Source: Bradyrhizobium sp. Ce-3 (lineage in GTDB: Bacteria > Pseudomonadota > Alphaproteobacteria > Rhizobiales > Xanthobacteraceae). From it: DNA of 64,000 bases. The position numbers and the translations under genes were made by a program. The notes below the pieces were generated by a model. That model searched no databases and was not told the DNA's origin. It was given only the letters and a program-made list of their open reading frames with translations. This document shows, piece after piece, positions 1 to 8,566 of the stretch (position 1 is the first letter of the stretch; each line of letters opens with the position of its first letter). The DNA lies in NCBI RefSeq assembly GCF_022835695.1, contig NZ_BQUV01000009.1, positions 1 through 64,000 on the forward strand, given 5' to 3'.

Positions 1-122
1 TCAACCTCGATCCCCGCATGGCCAAGCTCGCCGGCGGCGTCCACCGCCTCGACGGCCAGCTCATGGTCGTCCTCGATATCGATCGCGTGCTCGAACTGGT
101 GCCCGACGCCAAAGCGGCGTGA
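1..122 (+). CDS. cheW: CheW chemotaxis coupling protein, C-terminal end only (partial)
   Basis: The first 122 bases read in frame from base 3 as a 39-residue C-terminus that ends at TGA 120-122. The residues GQLMVVLDIDRVL match the last beta-strand and the ILDIDKLL-type end of CheW proteins, which tether the CheA kinase to chemoreceptors. It is directly followed by a CheY-like gene and then cheB and cheR, the usual order of a rhizobial che operon, so cheA probably lies just outside the window. The start and most of the protein are missing. The family call rests on a short tail plus context. Confidence 0.75.
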   Translation, partial: NLDPRMAKLAGGVHRLDGQLMVVLDIDRVLELVPDAKAA

Positions 123-184
123 GTGGGCCGACAGAACTGAAGAACTGAAACATCCCACCGGGGATGAGGAAGTAGAGGTCGCAG

Positions 185-550
185 ATGAGAACCTGTCTTG
201 TTGTCGATGACTCAAGCGTCATTCGCAAGGTCGCCCGCCGCATCCTGGAAGGGCTCGATTTCCAGATCGTCGAGGCCGAAGACGGCGCCAAGGCGCTCGA
301 AGCCTGCAAGCGCGCGATGCCCGAGGCCGTGCTGCTCGACTGGAACATGCCGGTCATGGACGGCTACGAGTTTCTCGGCAATCTCCGCCGCATGCCCGGC
401 GGCGATCAGCCCAAGGTCGTGTTCTGCACCACCGAGAATGACGTCGCGCATATCGCCCGCGCGCTGCATGCCGGTGCCAACGAATACATCATGAAGCCGT
501 TCGACCGGGACATCGTCACCGCGAAGTTCCAGGAAGTCGGGCTCATCTAG
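185..550 (+). CDS. cheY: CheY-like single-domain response regulator
   Basis: This 121-aa protein is a bare receiver domain with no output domain. Visible hallmarks are the acidic pair D8-D9, the phospho-acceptor D52 in LLDWNMP, T82/T83 at the end of beta-4 and K104 in the MKPF motif. Once phosphorylated by CheA it would bind the flagellar switch and change rotation. ATG 185 is preceded by a GAGG-type ribosome site. It lies 62 bases after cheW and upstream of cheB, which supports a chemotaxis role rather than another receiver family. Its TAG stop abuts a palindromic repeat at 551. Confidence 0.9.
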   Translation: MRTCLVVDDSSVIRKVARRILEGLDFQIVEAEDGAKALEACKRAMPEAVLLDWNMPVMDGYEFLGNLRRMPGGDQPKVVFCTTENDVAHIARALHAGANEYIMKPFDRDIVTAKFQEVGLI

Positions 551-597
551 AGCATGATCCGGAAAAGTGGGAACCGGTTTTCCGAGAAGATCATGCT
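551..597. repeat. Palindromic intergenic repeat, family A (copy 1)
   Basis: The outer arms AGCATGATC and GATCATGCT are perfect inverted repeats, and inside them GGAAAA faces TTTTCC. The element begins at the base after the cheY stop codon. Near-identical copies occur at 4041, 16146, 16201 (half) and 49429, so this is a dispersed family. It could act as a 3' hairpin or as a REP/BIME-like element. Confidence 0.85.
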
Positions 598-681
598 GAC
601 TTAAGTTTTTACGTTCGATCCGGCGGCAGAAGCCTTCGGCTCAACGGTTGTTGTGCGTCGGGTTGCGTCGCTGGTGAAGTC

Positions 682-1836
682 ATGAGTGTTGCGTTGACAA
701 GTTCTGCGGTTCCGACATCGACCCGTTCCGACAAGGTGCGGGTGATGGTCGTCGACGATTCCGTGGTCATCCGAGGGATGATCTCGCGCTGGATCGGCGC
801 CGAGCCCGACATGGAGGTCGTGGCTTCGCTGCGCACCGGCCTCGATGCCGTCAACCAGCTCGAGCGCATCAACCCCGACGTCGCGGTGCTCGATATCGAG
901 ATGCCCGACCTCGACGGCATCTCGGCGCTGCCGCAGTTGCTGGCGAAGAAGCGCGATCTCGTCATCATCATGGCCTCGACGCTGACCCGCCGCAATGCGG
1001 AGATCAGCCTGAAGGCGCTGTCGCTCGGCGCCGCCGATTACATTCCGAAGCCCGAAAGCACGCGCGAGGCCACCGCCGCGGAGACCTTCCGCCACGACCT
1101 GATCCAGAAGATCCGTCACCTCGGCGCCAAGGCGCGGCGCAGCACCGTGCACACCACGGCGAGCCCGCCGCTTGCGCCGCGCACGGGGCTGGCCCCCGTC
1201 GCAGCGCCGGCGGCGCCGGCACAGATCGCGCGCCGTTCGTTCGGCCTGCTGCAGCCGAAGGTGCTGCTGATCGGCTCCTCGACCGGCGGTCCGCAGGCGC
1301 TGATGTCGCTGGTCGCGGAGATCGGCTCGGTGATCGATCGCGTCCCGGTGCTGGTCACCCAGCATATGCCGCCGACCTTCACCACCATTCTCGCCGAGCA
1401 CCTGGCGCGCGCCAGCAAGCGGCCGGCCCATGAGGGGATCGACGGCGAGACCATCAGGCCGGGCCAGATCTATCTGGCGCCGGGCGGACGCCACATGCGC
1501 ATTGCCCGCCACGGCATCGACGCCACGATCGCGCTCGACGACGGACCGCCGGTCAATTTCTGCAAGCCCGCGGTCGATCCGATGTTCACCTCCGCGATCG
1601 ATGTCTGGGCGGGCAGCATCATGTCGGTGATCCTGACCGGCATGGGCTCCGACGGCATGCGCGGCGGCAAGGATATCGTCGCCGCCGGCGGCAGCGTGAT
1701 CGCCCAGGACGAAGCCACCAGCGTGGTGTGGGGCATGCCCGGTGCGGCAGTCAATGCCGGCATCTGCGCCGCCGTGTTGCCGCTCAATCAGATCGGATCG
1801 AAGCTGGTTCGCGTGTTTGCGGGAGACCGCTCGTGA
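682..1836 (+). CDS. cheB: Chemotaxis response regulator protein-glutamate methylesterase
   Basis: CheB removes methyl groups from chemoreceptor glutamates (and deamidates glutamines) and so resets receptor sensitivity. The 384-aa protein has an N-terminal receiver (about residues 18-135, phospho-acceptor D71 in [11 protein letters not shown]), a Pro/Ala-rich linker (about 155-185) and a C-terminal methylesterase domain. The catalytic triad is visible as S200 in GSSTGG, H228 in QHMPP and D324 in GMGSDGM. Length is normal. The stop codon overlaps the GTG start of cheR, so the two are translationally coupled. That fits their opposing roles on the same receptors. Confidence 0.95.
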   Translation: MSVALTSSAVPTSTRSDKVRVMVVDDSVVIRGMISRWIGAEPDMEVVASLRTGLDAVNQLERINPDVAVLDIEMPDLDGISALPQLLAKKRDLVIIMASTLTRRNAEISLKALSLGAADYIPKPESTREATAAETFRHDLIQKIRHLGAKARRSTVHTTASPPLAPRTGLAPVAAPAAPAQIARRSFGLLQPKVLLIGSSTGGPQALMSLVAEIGSVIDRVPVLVTQHMPPTFTTILAEHLARASKRPAHEGIDGETIRPGQIYLAPGGRHMRIARHGIDATIALDDGPPVNFCKPAVDPMFTSAIDVWAGSIMSVILTGMGSDGMRGGKDIVAAGGSVIAQDEATSVVWGMPGAAVNAGICAAVLPLNQIGSKLVRVFAGDRS

Positions 1837-2705
1837 CGCCGCTGGACTATGAGTATCTGCGCAAGCTGCTGAAGGAACGTTCCGGCCTCGATCTGTCCGC
1901 CGACAAGCAATATCTGGTCGAGAGCCGTCTGCTGCCTTTGGCGCGCCGGTCTAACCTCGCCGGCATTCCCGAGCTCGTACAGCGGATCAAGGGCGGCGCC
2001 GACAGGCTGACGTCGGAGGTGGTCGAGGCGATGACCACCAACGAGACCTTCTTCTTTCGCGACAAGGTCCCGTTCGACCACCTGAAGGACGCGGTGCTGC
2101 CGGCGCTCGCGCAGGCACGCGCCGCGCGGCGCGCCTTGCGGATCTGGTGCGCGGCGTCGTCGACGGGGCAGGAGCCGTATTCGATCGCGATGCTGCTGAA
2201 GGAAATGACCGCGCTGTTTTCCGGCTGGCGCCTCGAGATCATCGCCACCGACCTGTCGCAGGCGGTGCTGGAGAAGTCGAAGGCGGGGCTGTTCAGCCAG
2301 TTCGAGGTGCAGCGCGGCCTGCCGATCCAGCTGCTGCTGAAATATTTCGTGCAGCAAGGCGAGCTCTGGCAGCTCAACGCCGATATCCGCGGCATGGTGC
2401 AGCACCGCCAGCTCAATCTGCTGCAGGACATCTCGCATCTCGGCACTTTCGACGTGATCTTCTGCCGCAACGTGCTGATCTATTTCGATCAGCAGACCAA
2501 GGCCGCGATCTTCGGCAAGATCGCCCGGATGCTCGAGCCCGACGGTGTGCTGGCGCTGGGCGCAGCGGAATCGGTGGTCGGCATCACGACCCTGTTCAAG
2601 CCCTATCCCGACCGCCGCGGGCTCTACCAGCCGAGCGTCGTTCCCGTCGCGCGCGCCGGCGCCGCGGTCCATGCGCTGAAGGCGGTTGCGTCCGCGGCGC
2701 GGTGA
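1833..2705 (+). CDS. cheR: Chemotaxis protein methyltransferase
   Basis: CheR methylates receptor glutamates using S-adenosylmethionine. The 290-aa protein starts at GTG 1833, which overlaps the cheB stop in a GTGA junction. The upstream in-frame extension to 1728 lies inside cheB and was rejected. The N-terminal helical domain carries [11 protein letters not shown]. The SAM pocket is seen as [15 protein letters not shown], and [14 protein letters not shown] is the conserved CheR motif. No TPR or pentapeptide tail is present, so this is the plain form. Confidence 0.95.
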   Translation: MTPLDYEYLRKLLKERSGLDLSADKQYLVESRLLPLARRSNLAGIPELVQRIKGGADRLTSEVVEAMTTNETFFFRDKVPFDHLKDAVLPALAQARAARRALRIWCAASSTGQEPYSIAMLLKEMTALFSGWRLEIIATDLSQAVLEKSKAGLFSQFEVQRGLPIQLLLKYFVQQGELWQLNADIRGMVQHRQLNLLQDISHLGTFDVIFCRNVLIYFDQQTKAAIFGKIARMLEPDGVLALGAAESVVGITTLFKPYPDRRGLYQPSVVPVARAGAAVHALKAVASAAR

Positions 2706-2725
2706 GGCGGGACACCCCGCTTCAT

Positions 2726-2832
2726 CCCCGTCACCCTGAGGAGCCGCGAAGCGGCGTCTCGAAGGGTCGACGGCCACCAGCCGGGCCGTGCATCCTTCGA
2801 GACGCGCTGCGCGCCCCCTCAGGATGACGGGG
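2726..2832. repeat. Large palindromic intergenic repeat, family C (copy 1)
   Basis: The element begins CCCCGTCACCCTGAGGAG and ends CTCAGGATGACGGGG, so its ends are near-perfect inverted repeats, with inner arms around GTCTCGAAGG and CCTTCGAGAC. A second copy with the central block inverted lies at 37837-37938. It sits between the convergent cheR and ligase genes and may fold into a long hairpin that ends transcription from both sides. Confidence 0.85.
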
Positions 2833-2841
2833 TGAGAAAAA

Positions 2842-3999
2842 TTACAAAATCGCGTGCGGCAGGAAGCGCGAGGTGTTGCCGGTGATCGGGTTCTCGTCTT
2901 CGCGGATCGACAGTCCGCACGGCGTGCCGTTCACCAGCCAGCTGCCGAGCACCGGGTACTGCCCGGAGAAATTCGGCAGTGGCGCCAGTGCCTGGCGGAT
3001 GAAGCCTTCGGCGCCGTAGGGACCTTGCTCGGCGACCAGCGTGACGCCGGCGCTGACCAGTTCGACATTGGCGCCCTCGCGCGAATAGATCGGCTTGCGC
3101 ACGAACGAGGTGCCGAGCCGGGCGGCCTGCGGATCGTCCTCGAAATAGGCCGGCAGCAAATTGGGGTGGTTTGGGAACATCTCCCACAGCAGCGGCAGGA
3201 TGCCCTTGTTGGACAGGATCGCCTTCCACGGCGGCTCGATCCATTGCGTCGGCGCGGCCGAAAGGTTCTTGCCGAATGCGTCGTGAAACATCCACTCCCA
3301 CGGATAGAGCTTGAAGGCGAGCCGGATCGGGCGTTCGTCGAGGTCGACGAACTGGCCGTCGTCGCGCAGCCCGATCTCTTCGATGTCGAGCAGCGTGGTC
3401 TTCAGCCCGGCCTGCGCCGCGGTGTCCTCAAGATAGGCGAGCGTGCCGGCGTCCTCGGCATTGCCGGTCAGTCCGGTGAGATGCAGCGGCTGGGTCGCGC
3501 CGATCTTCTTCCAGGCCTCGATCAGCGCCTCATGGATCGAGTTGAACTGGTCGGCGCGCTTCGGGATGATGTTGCGTTGGATCGCCTGTTCGAGCCAGGT
3601 CCATTGAAACACCGCGGCCTCGAAGATCGAGGTCGGCGTGTCCGCATTGTATTCGAGCAGCCTGGCCGGGCCGCGGCCGTCGAATGTGAGATCGAGCCGG
3701 CCGTAGAGGCTCGGATTGTTACGGCGCCAGCTCGTCGCGATCAGGTCCCAATACGCCTCGGGTATCTTCAGGCGGCGCAGGGTGCGCTCGTCCTTGACGG
3801 CGCGTCCGGCGAGCTCGAGGCACATCGCGTCGATCTCGCCGGTCGGCGTCTCGATCGAGCGCTCGATCTCGTCCAGCGTGAAGGCGTAATAGGCGCGCTC
3901 GTCCCAGTAACGTTCGCCGTCGATGGTGTGGAAGGTGAAGCCGGCGTTCTCGGCGGTCGCCTGCCAATCGTCGCGCTCGGGACATGCGATGCGTTGCAT
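2842..3999 (-). CDS. Glutathionylspermidine synthase-like ATP-grasp ligase (YgiC/YjfC type)
   Basis: The 385-aa protein belongs to the glutathionylspermidine synthase C-terminal (pre-ATP-grasp plus ATP-grasp) family. Supporting stretches are LEYNADTPTSIFEAA, EPPWKAILSNKGILPLLWEMFP, NLLPAYF and KPIYSREGANV, all typical of YgiC/YjfC proteins. These ligate an amine to a peptide-like acid at ATP cost, but the real substrates of stand-alone members are not known. The start was set at ATG 3999. Longer in-frame starts would run through a family A palindrome at 4041-4089. It is the last gene of a minus-strand set that also encodes DUF350 and Ser-rich proteins. Confidence 0.85.
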   Translation of the reverse strand: MQRIACPERDDWQATAENAGFTFHTIDGERYWDERAYYAFTLDEIERSIETPTGEIDAMCLELAGRAVKDERTLRRLKIPEAYWDLIATSWRRNNPSLYGRLDLTFDGRGPARLLEYNADTPTSIFEAAVFQWTWLEQAIQRNIIPKRADQFNSIHEALIEAWKKIGATQPLHLTGLTGNAEDAGTLAYLEDTAAQAGLKTTLLDIEEIGLRDDGQFVDLDERPIRLAFKLYPWEWMFHDAFGKNLSAAPTQWIEPPWKAILSNKGILPLLWEMFPNHPNLLPAYFEDDPQAARLGTSFVRKPIYSREGANVELVSAGVTLVAEQGPYGAEGFIRQALAPLPNFSGQYPVLGSWLVNGTPCGLSIREDENPITGNTSRFLPHAIL

Positions 4000-4040
4000 G
4001 AGGGGACCGTGATCTTGAGACGACTCAATCTCGTTGATTT

Positions 4041-4089
4041 GAGTATGATCCTTTCGGAAAACCGCTACACACTTTTCCGGATCATGCTC
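4041..4089. repeat. Palindromic intergenic repeat, family A (copy 2)
   Basis: GTATGATCC at the left pairs with GGATCATGC at the right, with GGAAAACCG and CTTTTCC inside. It has the same body as the copies at 551, 16146 and 49429. It lies just upstream of the ligase start and argues against starting that gene further upstream. Confidence 0.75.
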
Positions 4090-4105
4090 TAGCGTCAGCT
4101 TCGTG

Positions 4106-4321
4106 TCAGCTGCCGCCGTGCGAGACATCGCCTTCGCCGTAGCGGGCGATGGTGCGCGGTGCGCCGCCGAAGCCGCCGGAGGGTGACGATTGCACGGGCT
4201 TTTTCTTCGGTCGGCGCGCGGCATGGTGACTGCGGGCCTGGCCAGGCGTCACGCCCATCGAGGCTGCGCCGATCGCGATACTTCCCATCAATTTCAGCCA
4301 TATGCGGCGCGAGCGTTTCAT
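4106..4321 (-). CDS. Small exported protein with GGFG motif, in the GSP-synthase-like operon
   Basis: This 71-aa frame begins MKRSRRIWLKLMGSIAIGAA, a short basic stretch followed by a hydrophobic core, so a signal peptide or N-terminal anchor is likely (cleavage near residue 30). The rest is basic and ends with GGFGGAP and a Gly-rich tail. The GGFG element also occurs near the end of the 140-aa neighbour upstream. An AGG-containing ribosome site precedes ATG 4321. Family not recognised. It is called real because of start context, hydrophobic profile and position in a same-strand series. Confidence 0.55.
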   Translation of the reverse strand: MKRSRRIWLKLMGSIAIGAASMGVTPGQARSHHAARRPKKKPVQSSPSGGFGGAPRTIARYGEGDVSHGGS

Positions 4322-4434
4322 GGACGCGATCCTGCCTTCTGCCTTGTCTGCGGAGCCGCGCCGAGTGTCCATCAGCTGCGATCGCCGGGCAAGCGAAAGC
4401 GCGATGACGCATCGATGACACCGCAAGCTGGGTG

Positions 4435-4857
4435 TCAGCCGCCGCCGAACCCGAATGCATGTGCGAACGATCCGAAGCCGCCGCGGCTCACCGACGAGCT
4501 CGACGACGAACTCGACGAGGAGGACGAGCCGCCCGACGAGGAGCCGCTGTAGAAGCTGCTGCGCGACGAGCCGCCGCCGCTGCCGCCCGATCCGGACGAT
4601 GAACTGCGCGAGGTGCAATCGGCGCCGGGTTGCAGCGGGATCGGCGCAGGAGTGCCCGGTGTGGTGACGCCCGGTGGCGGCTGGATCGGCTGGCAATTCG
4701 TCCGCGGCATCAGCGCATAGGCGCTGCCGCCGACCGCAAGCGTGCCCATCACGAGCAGCGCGACATGGTTGGAGCGCTTGGTGGGCGGATCCGGCGGCGG
4801 CACCGCCGGCACGACCGGCCGCCGTTTGCCAAATTCCGGGTTCGGTTTGCGCGCCAT
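4435..4857 (-). CDS. Ser/Gly-rich single-pass protein, YgiB (DUF1190)-like
   Basis: The 140-aa protein has a Pro-rich N-terminus, one membrane segment (about residues 31-50, HVALLVMGTLAVGGSAYAL), then a Pro-rich stretch and a very Ser/Gly-rich region with a run of 12 serines, ending in RGGFGSFAHAFGFGGG. This organisation resembles YgiB, which is encoded beside the ligase-like YgiC in enterobacteria. Here too it sits next to a YgiC-type ligase. Similarity is in layout and composition rather than in a clear alignment. The low-complexity C-terminal half is probably disordered and envelope-located. Confidence 0.6.
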   Translation of the reverse strand: MARKPNPEFGKRRPVVPAVPPPDPPTKRSNHVALLVMGTLAVGGSAYALMPRTNCQPIQPPPGVTTPGTPAPIPLQPGADCTSRSSSSGSGGSGGGSSRSSFYSGSSSGGSSSSSSSSSSSSVSRGGFGSFAHAFGFGGG

Positions 4858-4872
4858 GGTCAGCCCTATGGC

Positions 4873-5277
4873 TCAGTAGATCATGCAGGCCGCGTTCAGC
4901 GCGCCTGCGGCCAGCGAGGACAGCCCGAGCCAGATCGCCGCCGCCATTTCACCGGCGGCGATTCGCGCCGACAGGTTCGGCACCGGGATCTTCACGATGT
5001 AATAGACGATGATCTGCACGATCAGCGCGATGATGCTCCAGATCAGGCAGTCGATCACATTGGCGGAATGCGCGATCGCGCTGACCACCGGCAGCACGAA
5101 GCCGAGCAGGCTCAGGCCGAGCGCAATCGCCGCCGCCGGATCGTTGTCGCGGATCAGCTGGAATTCGTCATGCGGGGTAACGCGGGTGTAGACGAAGAGG
5201 TAGGCGACCACGGCGATCAGCGCCGTGCAGAAATAGACCAGGAACGCCGGCAGGCCGGCGAGGGATTGCAGGATCAT
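4873..5277 (-). CDS. DUF350 family inner-membrane protein
   Basis: The 134-aa protein has four predicted membrane helices: about 8-30 (FLVYFCTALIAVVAYLFVY), 48-70, 78-97 (LIWSIIALIVQIIVYYIV) and 108-130. It matches the DUF350 pattern, including the loop residues TPHDEF and the conserved DND segment. The family's function is unknown. DUF350 proteins are often encoded beside glutathionylspermidine-synthase-like ligases, as here. It is the first gene of the minus-strand set and is 15 bases from the next gene, which supports an operon. Confidence 0.85.
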   Translation of the reverse strand: MILQSLAGLPAFLVYFCTALIAVVAYLFVYTRVTPHDEFQLIRDNDPAAAIALGLSLLGFVLPVVSAIAHSANVIDCLIWSIIALIVQIIVYYIVKIPVPNLSARIAAGEMAAAIWLGLSSLAAGALNAACMIY

Positions 5278-5369
5278 GTCGGGGCGGTCCGGAGTTTGTC
5301 GGGATTCGCGCGACGGAGGATTGCACGTTCCTTTGGTCGGTGCATGCAGGGTGCGGGTTCAATCCCAAA

Positions 5370-5396
5370 CAAAAACCCCGCCATTTGCGGCGGGGT
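5370..5396 (-). terminator. Rho-independent terminator after ctrA
   Basis: Read on the minus strand, a 7-bp GC stem (CCCCGCC with GGCGGGG) is followed by a run of five T. It lies 26 bases past the ctrA stop and separates ctrA from the DUF350 operon on the same strand. Confidence 0.85.
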
Positions 5397-5421
5397 CCAG
5401 GTCGAAAGCAAAGTCGGGAGG

Positions 5422-6123
5422 TCAGGCGGGAATGCGCTCGTCGGCCTCGTGCGGCTCGCGCAGCACGTAGCCGCGGCCCCACACGGTCTCGATGAAGTTG
5501 CGGCCCTCGGAGGCGTTGGCGAGCTTCTTGCGGAGCTTGCAGATGAAGACGTCGATGATCTTCAGCTCCGGCTCATCCATGCCGCCGTAGAGATGGTTGA
5601 GGAACATTTCCTTGGTGAGCGTGGTGCCCTTGCGGAGCGAGAGCAGCTCCAGCATCTGGTATTCCTTGCCCGTGAGGTGCACGCGCTGGCCGCCGACCTC
5701 GACCGTCTTGGTGTCGAGATTGACCACGAGGTCGCCGGTCTGGATGACCGACTGGGCGTGACCCTTGGAGCGGCGCACGATCGCGTGGATGCGGGCAACC
5801 AGCTCGTCCTTGTGGAACGGCTTGGTCATGTAGTCGTCGGCGCCGACGCCGAGACCCTTGACCTTGTCCTCGATGCCGGCGAGGCCGGAGAGGATCAGAA
5901 TGGGAGTCTTGATCTTCGAGACCCGGAGCTGCTTGAGCACGTCGTATCCGGACATGTCGGGCAGGTTGAGGTCGAGCAGGATGATGTCGTAGTCGTAAAG
6001 CTTGCCGAGATCGACGCCTTCTTCACCGAGATCCGTCGTGTAGACGTTAAAGCTCTCGGATTTGAGCATCAATTCGATCGACTGCGCGACGGCGCTATCA
6101 TCTTCAATCAGCAAAACGCGCAT
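5422..6123 (-). CDS. ctrA: Cell-cycle master response regulator CtrA
   Basis: CtrA is the essential or near-essential OmpR-family transcription factor that times division, flagellar and methylation genes in alphaproteobacteria. The 233-aa protein starts [20 protein letters not shown] and has phospho-acceptor D51 in [17 protein letters not shown] and K switch residues (LILSG, TKPF) and a winged-helix output domain with [11 protein letters not shown] and the recognition region [16 protein letters not shown]. Both length and sequence are typical. It is transcribed away from fliI. The shared 367-bp upstream region carries five GANTC sites. Confidence 0.97.
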   Translation of the reverse strand: MRVLLIEDDSAVAQSIELMLKSESFNVYTTDLGEEGVDLGKLYDYDIILLDLNLPDMSGYDVLKQLRVSKIKTPILILSGLAGIEDKVKGLGVGADDYMTKPFHKDELVARIHAIVRRSKGHAQSVIQTGDLVVNLDTKTVEVGGQRVHLTGKEYQMLELLSLRKGTTLTKEMFLNHLYGGMDEPELKIIDVFICKLRKKLANASEGRNFIETVWGRGYVLREPHEADERIPA

Positions 6124-6490
6124 GCCAGTCCCCTATAGTCGCCGCTCCGGGCGTCAGGTCGGCCGCACTTGCGGCACTCACAAAACGCCTTTGAACAACT
6201 GATTCGGATCCTGACGAGATATGGTTAACAAAAACTGATTCCTCGACGCAAGCTCTAACCGTGCAATTTTTGTCGAATCGCCCTAAGATATTGCGTAGAA
6301 GAAGCTTTTCCTAACCGCGCTCGTTCAGTTTCCACATTAAGAGCCGGGCCTAACCGACTCTCGCGACTCGCCCTTCTTCTGATGGGCGAGCGACCTCAGT
6401 CACCAAAGACAGTGACGCAATGATTAATGATGCGGGTAAACACGAAGTTAAGCGGCCGGAGCAAAATCGTGGAAACTTAAGGTTTTCGCA
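6124..6490. promoter_or_regulatory. Divergent ctrA / fliI regulatory region with GANTC cluster
   Basis: No gene fits in these 367 bases. They are AT-richer than the flanks and hold five GANTC sites at 6201, 6237, 6275, 6356 and 6365. GANTC is the target of the CcrM cell-cycle DNA methylase, which is known to time ctrA transcription in Caulobacter. A near-consensus CtrA box lies at 6437-6451. A 7-bp stem hairpin lies at 6367-6390. The exact promoters could not be assigned by eye. Confidence 0.65.
6437..6451 (+). promoter_or_regulatory. Candidate CtrA box upstream of fliI
   Basis: TAAA-N7-TTAA differs from the CtrA consensus TTAA-N7-TTAA at one base of the eight specified. It is 40 bases upstream of the fliI start and in the ctrA intergenic region, so it could serve fliI or ctrA autoregulation. 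A single degenerate site like this can occur by chance. Confidence 0.4.
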
Positions 6491-7816
6491 ATGAAGGCGC
6501 TCGCGGAGCAGATCGGCGACATCGACGGCGTCAATATTTATGGCCGTGTGGTGGGCGTACGCGGCCTGATGGTCGAGATCGCCGGCCCCATTCATGCGAT
6601 GTCGGTCGGCGCCCGCATCGTGATCGATGTCGGCGCCGGCCGCTTCATCCCGGCCGAGGTGATCGGCTTCTCCGGCGAGAACGCGGTGGTGATGCCGTTC
6701 GGCGGGCTCGAGGGTGTCAGGCGCGGTTGCCGCGCCGTGATCGCCAATGCCGCGAGCCAGGTGCGGCCGTCGCCGGCCTGGCTCGGCCGCGTCGTCAACG
6801 CGATGGGCGAGCCGATCGACGGCAAGGGCCCGCTGGTGCAGGGCGCCTCGCCGATGTCCTACCGCAACTCGCCTCCGCCGGCGCATTCGCGCAGGCGGGT
6901 CGGGCCGCCGCTCGATCTCGGCGTGCGCGGTCTCAATACCTTCCTGACCTGCTGCCGCGGCCAGCGGCTCGGCATCTTCGCCGGCTCCGGCGTCGGCAAG
7001 TCGGTGCTGCTGTCGATGCTGGCGCGCAATGTCGACGCCGCGATCTCGGTGATCGGGCTGATCGGCGAACGCGGTCGCGAGGTGCAGGAATTCCTCCAGG
7101 AGGATCTCGGCGAGGAGGGGCTGGCGCGCTCGGTCGTGGTGGTCGCGACCTCCGACGAGCCGGCGCTGATGCGGCGCCAGGCGGCGTATCTGACGCTCGC
7201 CATCGCCGAGTATTTCCGCGACGAGGATCAGGACGTGCTGTGCCTGATGGACTCGGTGACGCGCTTTGCGATGGCGCAGCGCGAGATCGGGCTCTCGGCC
7301 GGCGAGCCGCCGACCGCCAAGGGTTACACGCCGACCGTGTTCACCGAATTGCCGAAGCTCCTGGAGCGGGCAGGGCCGGGCACCGGCGACGGCACCATCA
7401 CCGCCATCTTCACCGTGCTGGTCGACGGCGACGATCATAATGAGCCGATCGCGGACGCGGTGCGCGGCATCCTCGACGGCCATATCGTGATGCAGCGGGC
7501 GATCGCCGAGCGCGGCCGCTATCCCGCGGTCAACATCCTCAAGTCGGTGTCGCGCACCATGCCGAAGTCGGCCGACCCCGACTTCCTCCCCTTCATCAAC
7601 AAGGCGCGGCAGGTGATGGCGACCTATGCCGACATGGAGGAACTGATCCGGCTCGGTGCCTACCGGCCGGGTTCCAGCCCGGAGGTCGACGAGGCGATCC
7701 GGCTGCACGAGCCGCTGGAGAGCTTCCTGCGCCAGGCCAAGGACGAGGCCACCAGCCTGGGCGACGGCTACCGGCAACTCGCTCAAATCCTTTCGGGTTT
7801 GGAAACGGAACGCTAA
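6491..7816 (+). CDS. fliI: Flagellum-specific ATP synthase / type III export ATPase
   Basis: FliI is the ATPase that helps unload flagellar subunits at the export gate and is related to the F1 beta subunit. The 441-aa protein has an N-terminal beta-barrel domain, Walker A GSGVGKS at residues 165-171, the catalytic loop [10 protein letters not shown], Walker [12 protein letters not shown] and the family motif [11 protein letters not shown]. Length is normal. It is followed by fliJ, its usual partner. No strong Shine-Dalgarno is visible before ATG 6491. Candidate CtrA and GANTC control sites lie upstream. Confidence 0.96.
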   Translation: MKALAEQIGDIDGVNIYGRVVGVRGLMVEIAGPIHAMSVGARIVIDVGAGRFIPAEVIGFSGENAVVMPFGGLEGVRRGCRAVIANAASQVRPSPAWLGRVVNAMGEPIDGKGPLVQGASPMSYRNSPPPAHSRRRVGPPLDLGVRGLNTFLTCCRGQRLGIFAGSGVGKSVLLSMLARNVDAAISVIGLIGERGREVQEFLQEDLGEEGLARSVVVVATSDEPALMRRQAAYLTLAIAEYFRDEDQDVLCLMDSVTRFAMAQREIGLSAGEPPTAKGYTPTVFTELPKLLERAGPGTGDGTITAIFTVLVDGDDHNEPIADAVRGILDGHIVMQRAIAERGRYPAVNILKSVSRTMPKSADPDFLPFINKARQVMATYADMEELIRLGAYRPGSSPEVDEAIRLHEPLESFLRQAKDEATSLGDGYRQLAQILSGLETER

Positions 7817-7924
7817 CTTTGTCAGGCCATCATCCCCGGCACACCATAGCTATGCCGGCGGGGCCCAGCGGGGAGCCGGCTCTGTCCCGCGTTCAGATTT
7901 GGGACTTCTGGGGAGTATGAGTCG

Positions 7925-8344
7925 ATGAAGTCACGTGAAACGCTGATCCGCCTGAAGAAATTTCAGGTCGATGAAAAGCGCCGTCGAGTTACCCAGATCG
8001 AAGGCATGATCGCCGACTTCCAGCGCATGTCCGTCGAACTCGAGCGCGAGATCCAGACCGAGCAGGAGCGTGCCGGGATCAACGACCCCACGCACTTCGC
8101 CTATCCGACCTACGCCAAGGCCGCGATCCAGCGCCGCGAGAACCTGACCCGTTCGGCCGACGAACTGCGCGCCCAGCTCGACGACGCCAAGGCGCTGCTG
8201 TCGGAGGCATTCGAGGAGTTGAAGAAGGTCGAACTGCTCGACGAGCGCGACCAGGCGCGCGAACGCGCGGAGGAGAGCGCGCGCGAGCAGGCCGACATGG
8301 ATTCGATCGGCCTGATGCGGGCCCGTCTCGGCGTCATCGCCTGA
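7925..8344 (+). CDS. fliJ: Flagellar export protein FliJ
   Basis: The 139-aa protein is almost wholly charged alpha-helix (heptad-like Lys/Glu/Arg patterns such as FEELKKVELLDERDQARERAEE), as expected for the coiled-coil FliJ stalk that couples the FliI ring to FlhA. Its position directly after fliI is the main support, because FliJ sequences vary widely. ATG 7925 has a GGGGAG ribosome site. It is followed at once by a strong terminator, so fliI-fliJ is a short transcription unit. Confidence 0.88.
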   Translation: MKSRETLIRLKKFQVDEKRRRVTQIEGMIADFQRMSVELEREIQTEQERAGINDPTHFAYPTYAKAAIQRRENLTRSADELRAQLDDAKALLSEAFEELKKVELLDERDQARERAEESAREQADMDSIGLMRARLGVIA

Positions 8345-8375
8345 TAACTCGCTCCCTCCGCCGACCAGATCTGAG

Positions 8376-8402
8376 AGCCCGGGCCGATCGCCCGGGCTTT
8401 TT
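8376..8402 (+). terminator. Rho-independent terminator after fliJ
   Basis: A perfect 9-bp stem (AGCCCGGGC with GCCCGGGCT, 5-base loop) is followed by TTTT. It begins 31 bases past the fliJ stop. Confidence 0.9.
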
Positions 8403-8410
8403 GCTGGGCG

Positions 8411-8462
8411 CTGTCCACAAGCCGGCGGCTCGGCGGCCCCTTGTTATCCCCGTGTTATCCCC
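8411..8462. repeat. Direct repeats TTATCCCC with a DnaA-box-like element
   Basis: TTATCCCC occurs at 8444 and 8455, spaced by 11 bp (one helical turn). A CTGTCCACA element at 8411 is one base from a DnaA-box consensus. The sites lie between the fliJ terminator and the ECF sigma gene. They may be a regulator's operator for the sigma gene. The function is unknown. Confidence 0.35.
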
Positions 8463-8566
8463 TTGGCGGATCGTGCTGTCCCAAAATATGCTACCACCGG
8501 TCCAGACCATGATCGGCGGCGCGGTGGCAATGAAGCGATGGGGGATGCAGGCTTGGAGGGCGCTGG

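Noticed and set aside
3999-4224. A longer N-terminus (75 extra residues) for the GSP-synthase-like ligase
   Set aside because: The extension would read through a family A palindrome and has no family-like sequence. ATG 3999 gives a normal length.
6367-6390. Hairpin CTCGCCC-N10-GGGCGAG before fliI as a terminator or riboswitch
   Set aside because: There is no T-run and no conserved aptamer-like structure beyond one stem. It is noted only within the regulatory region.
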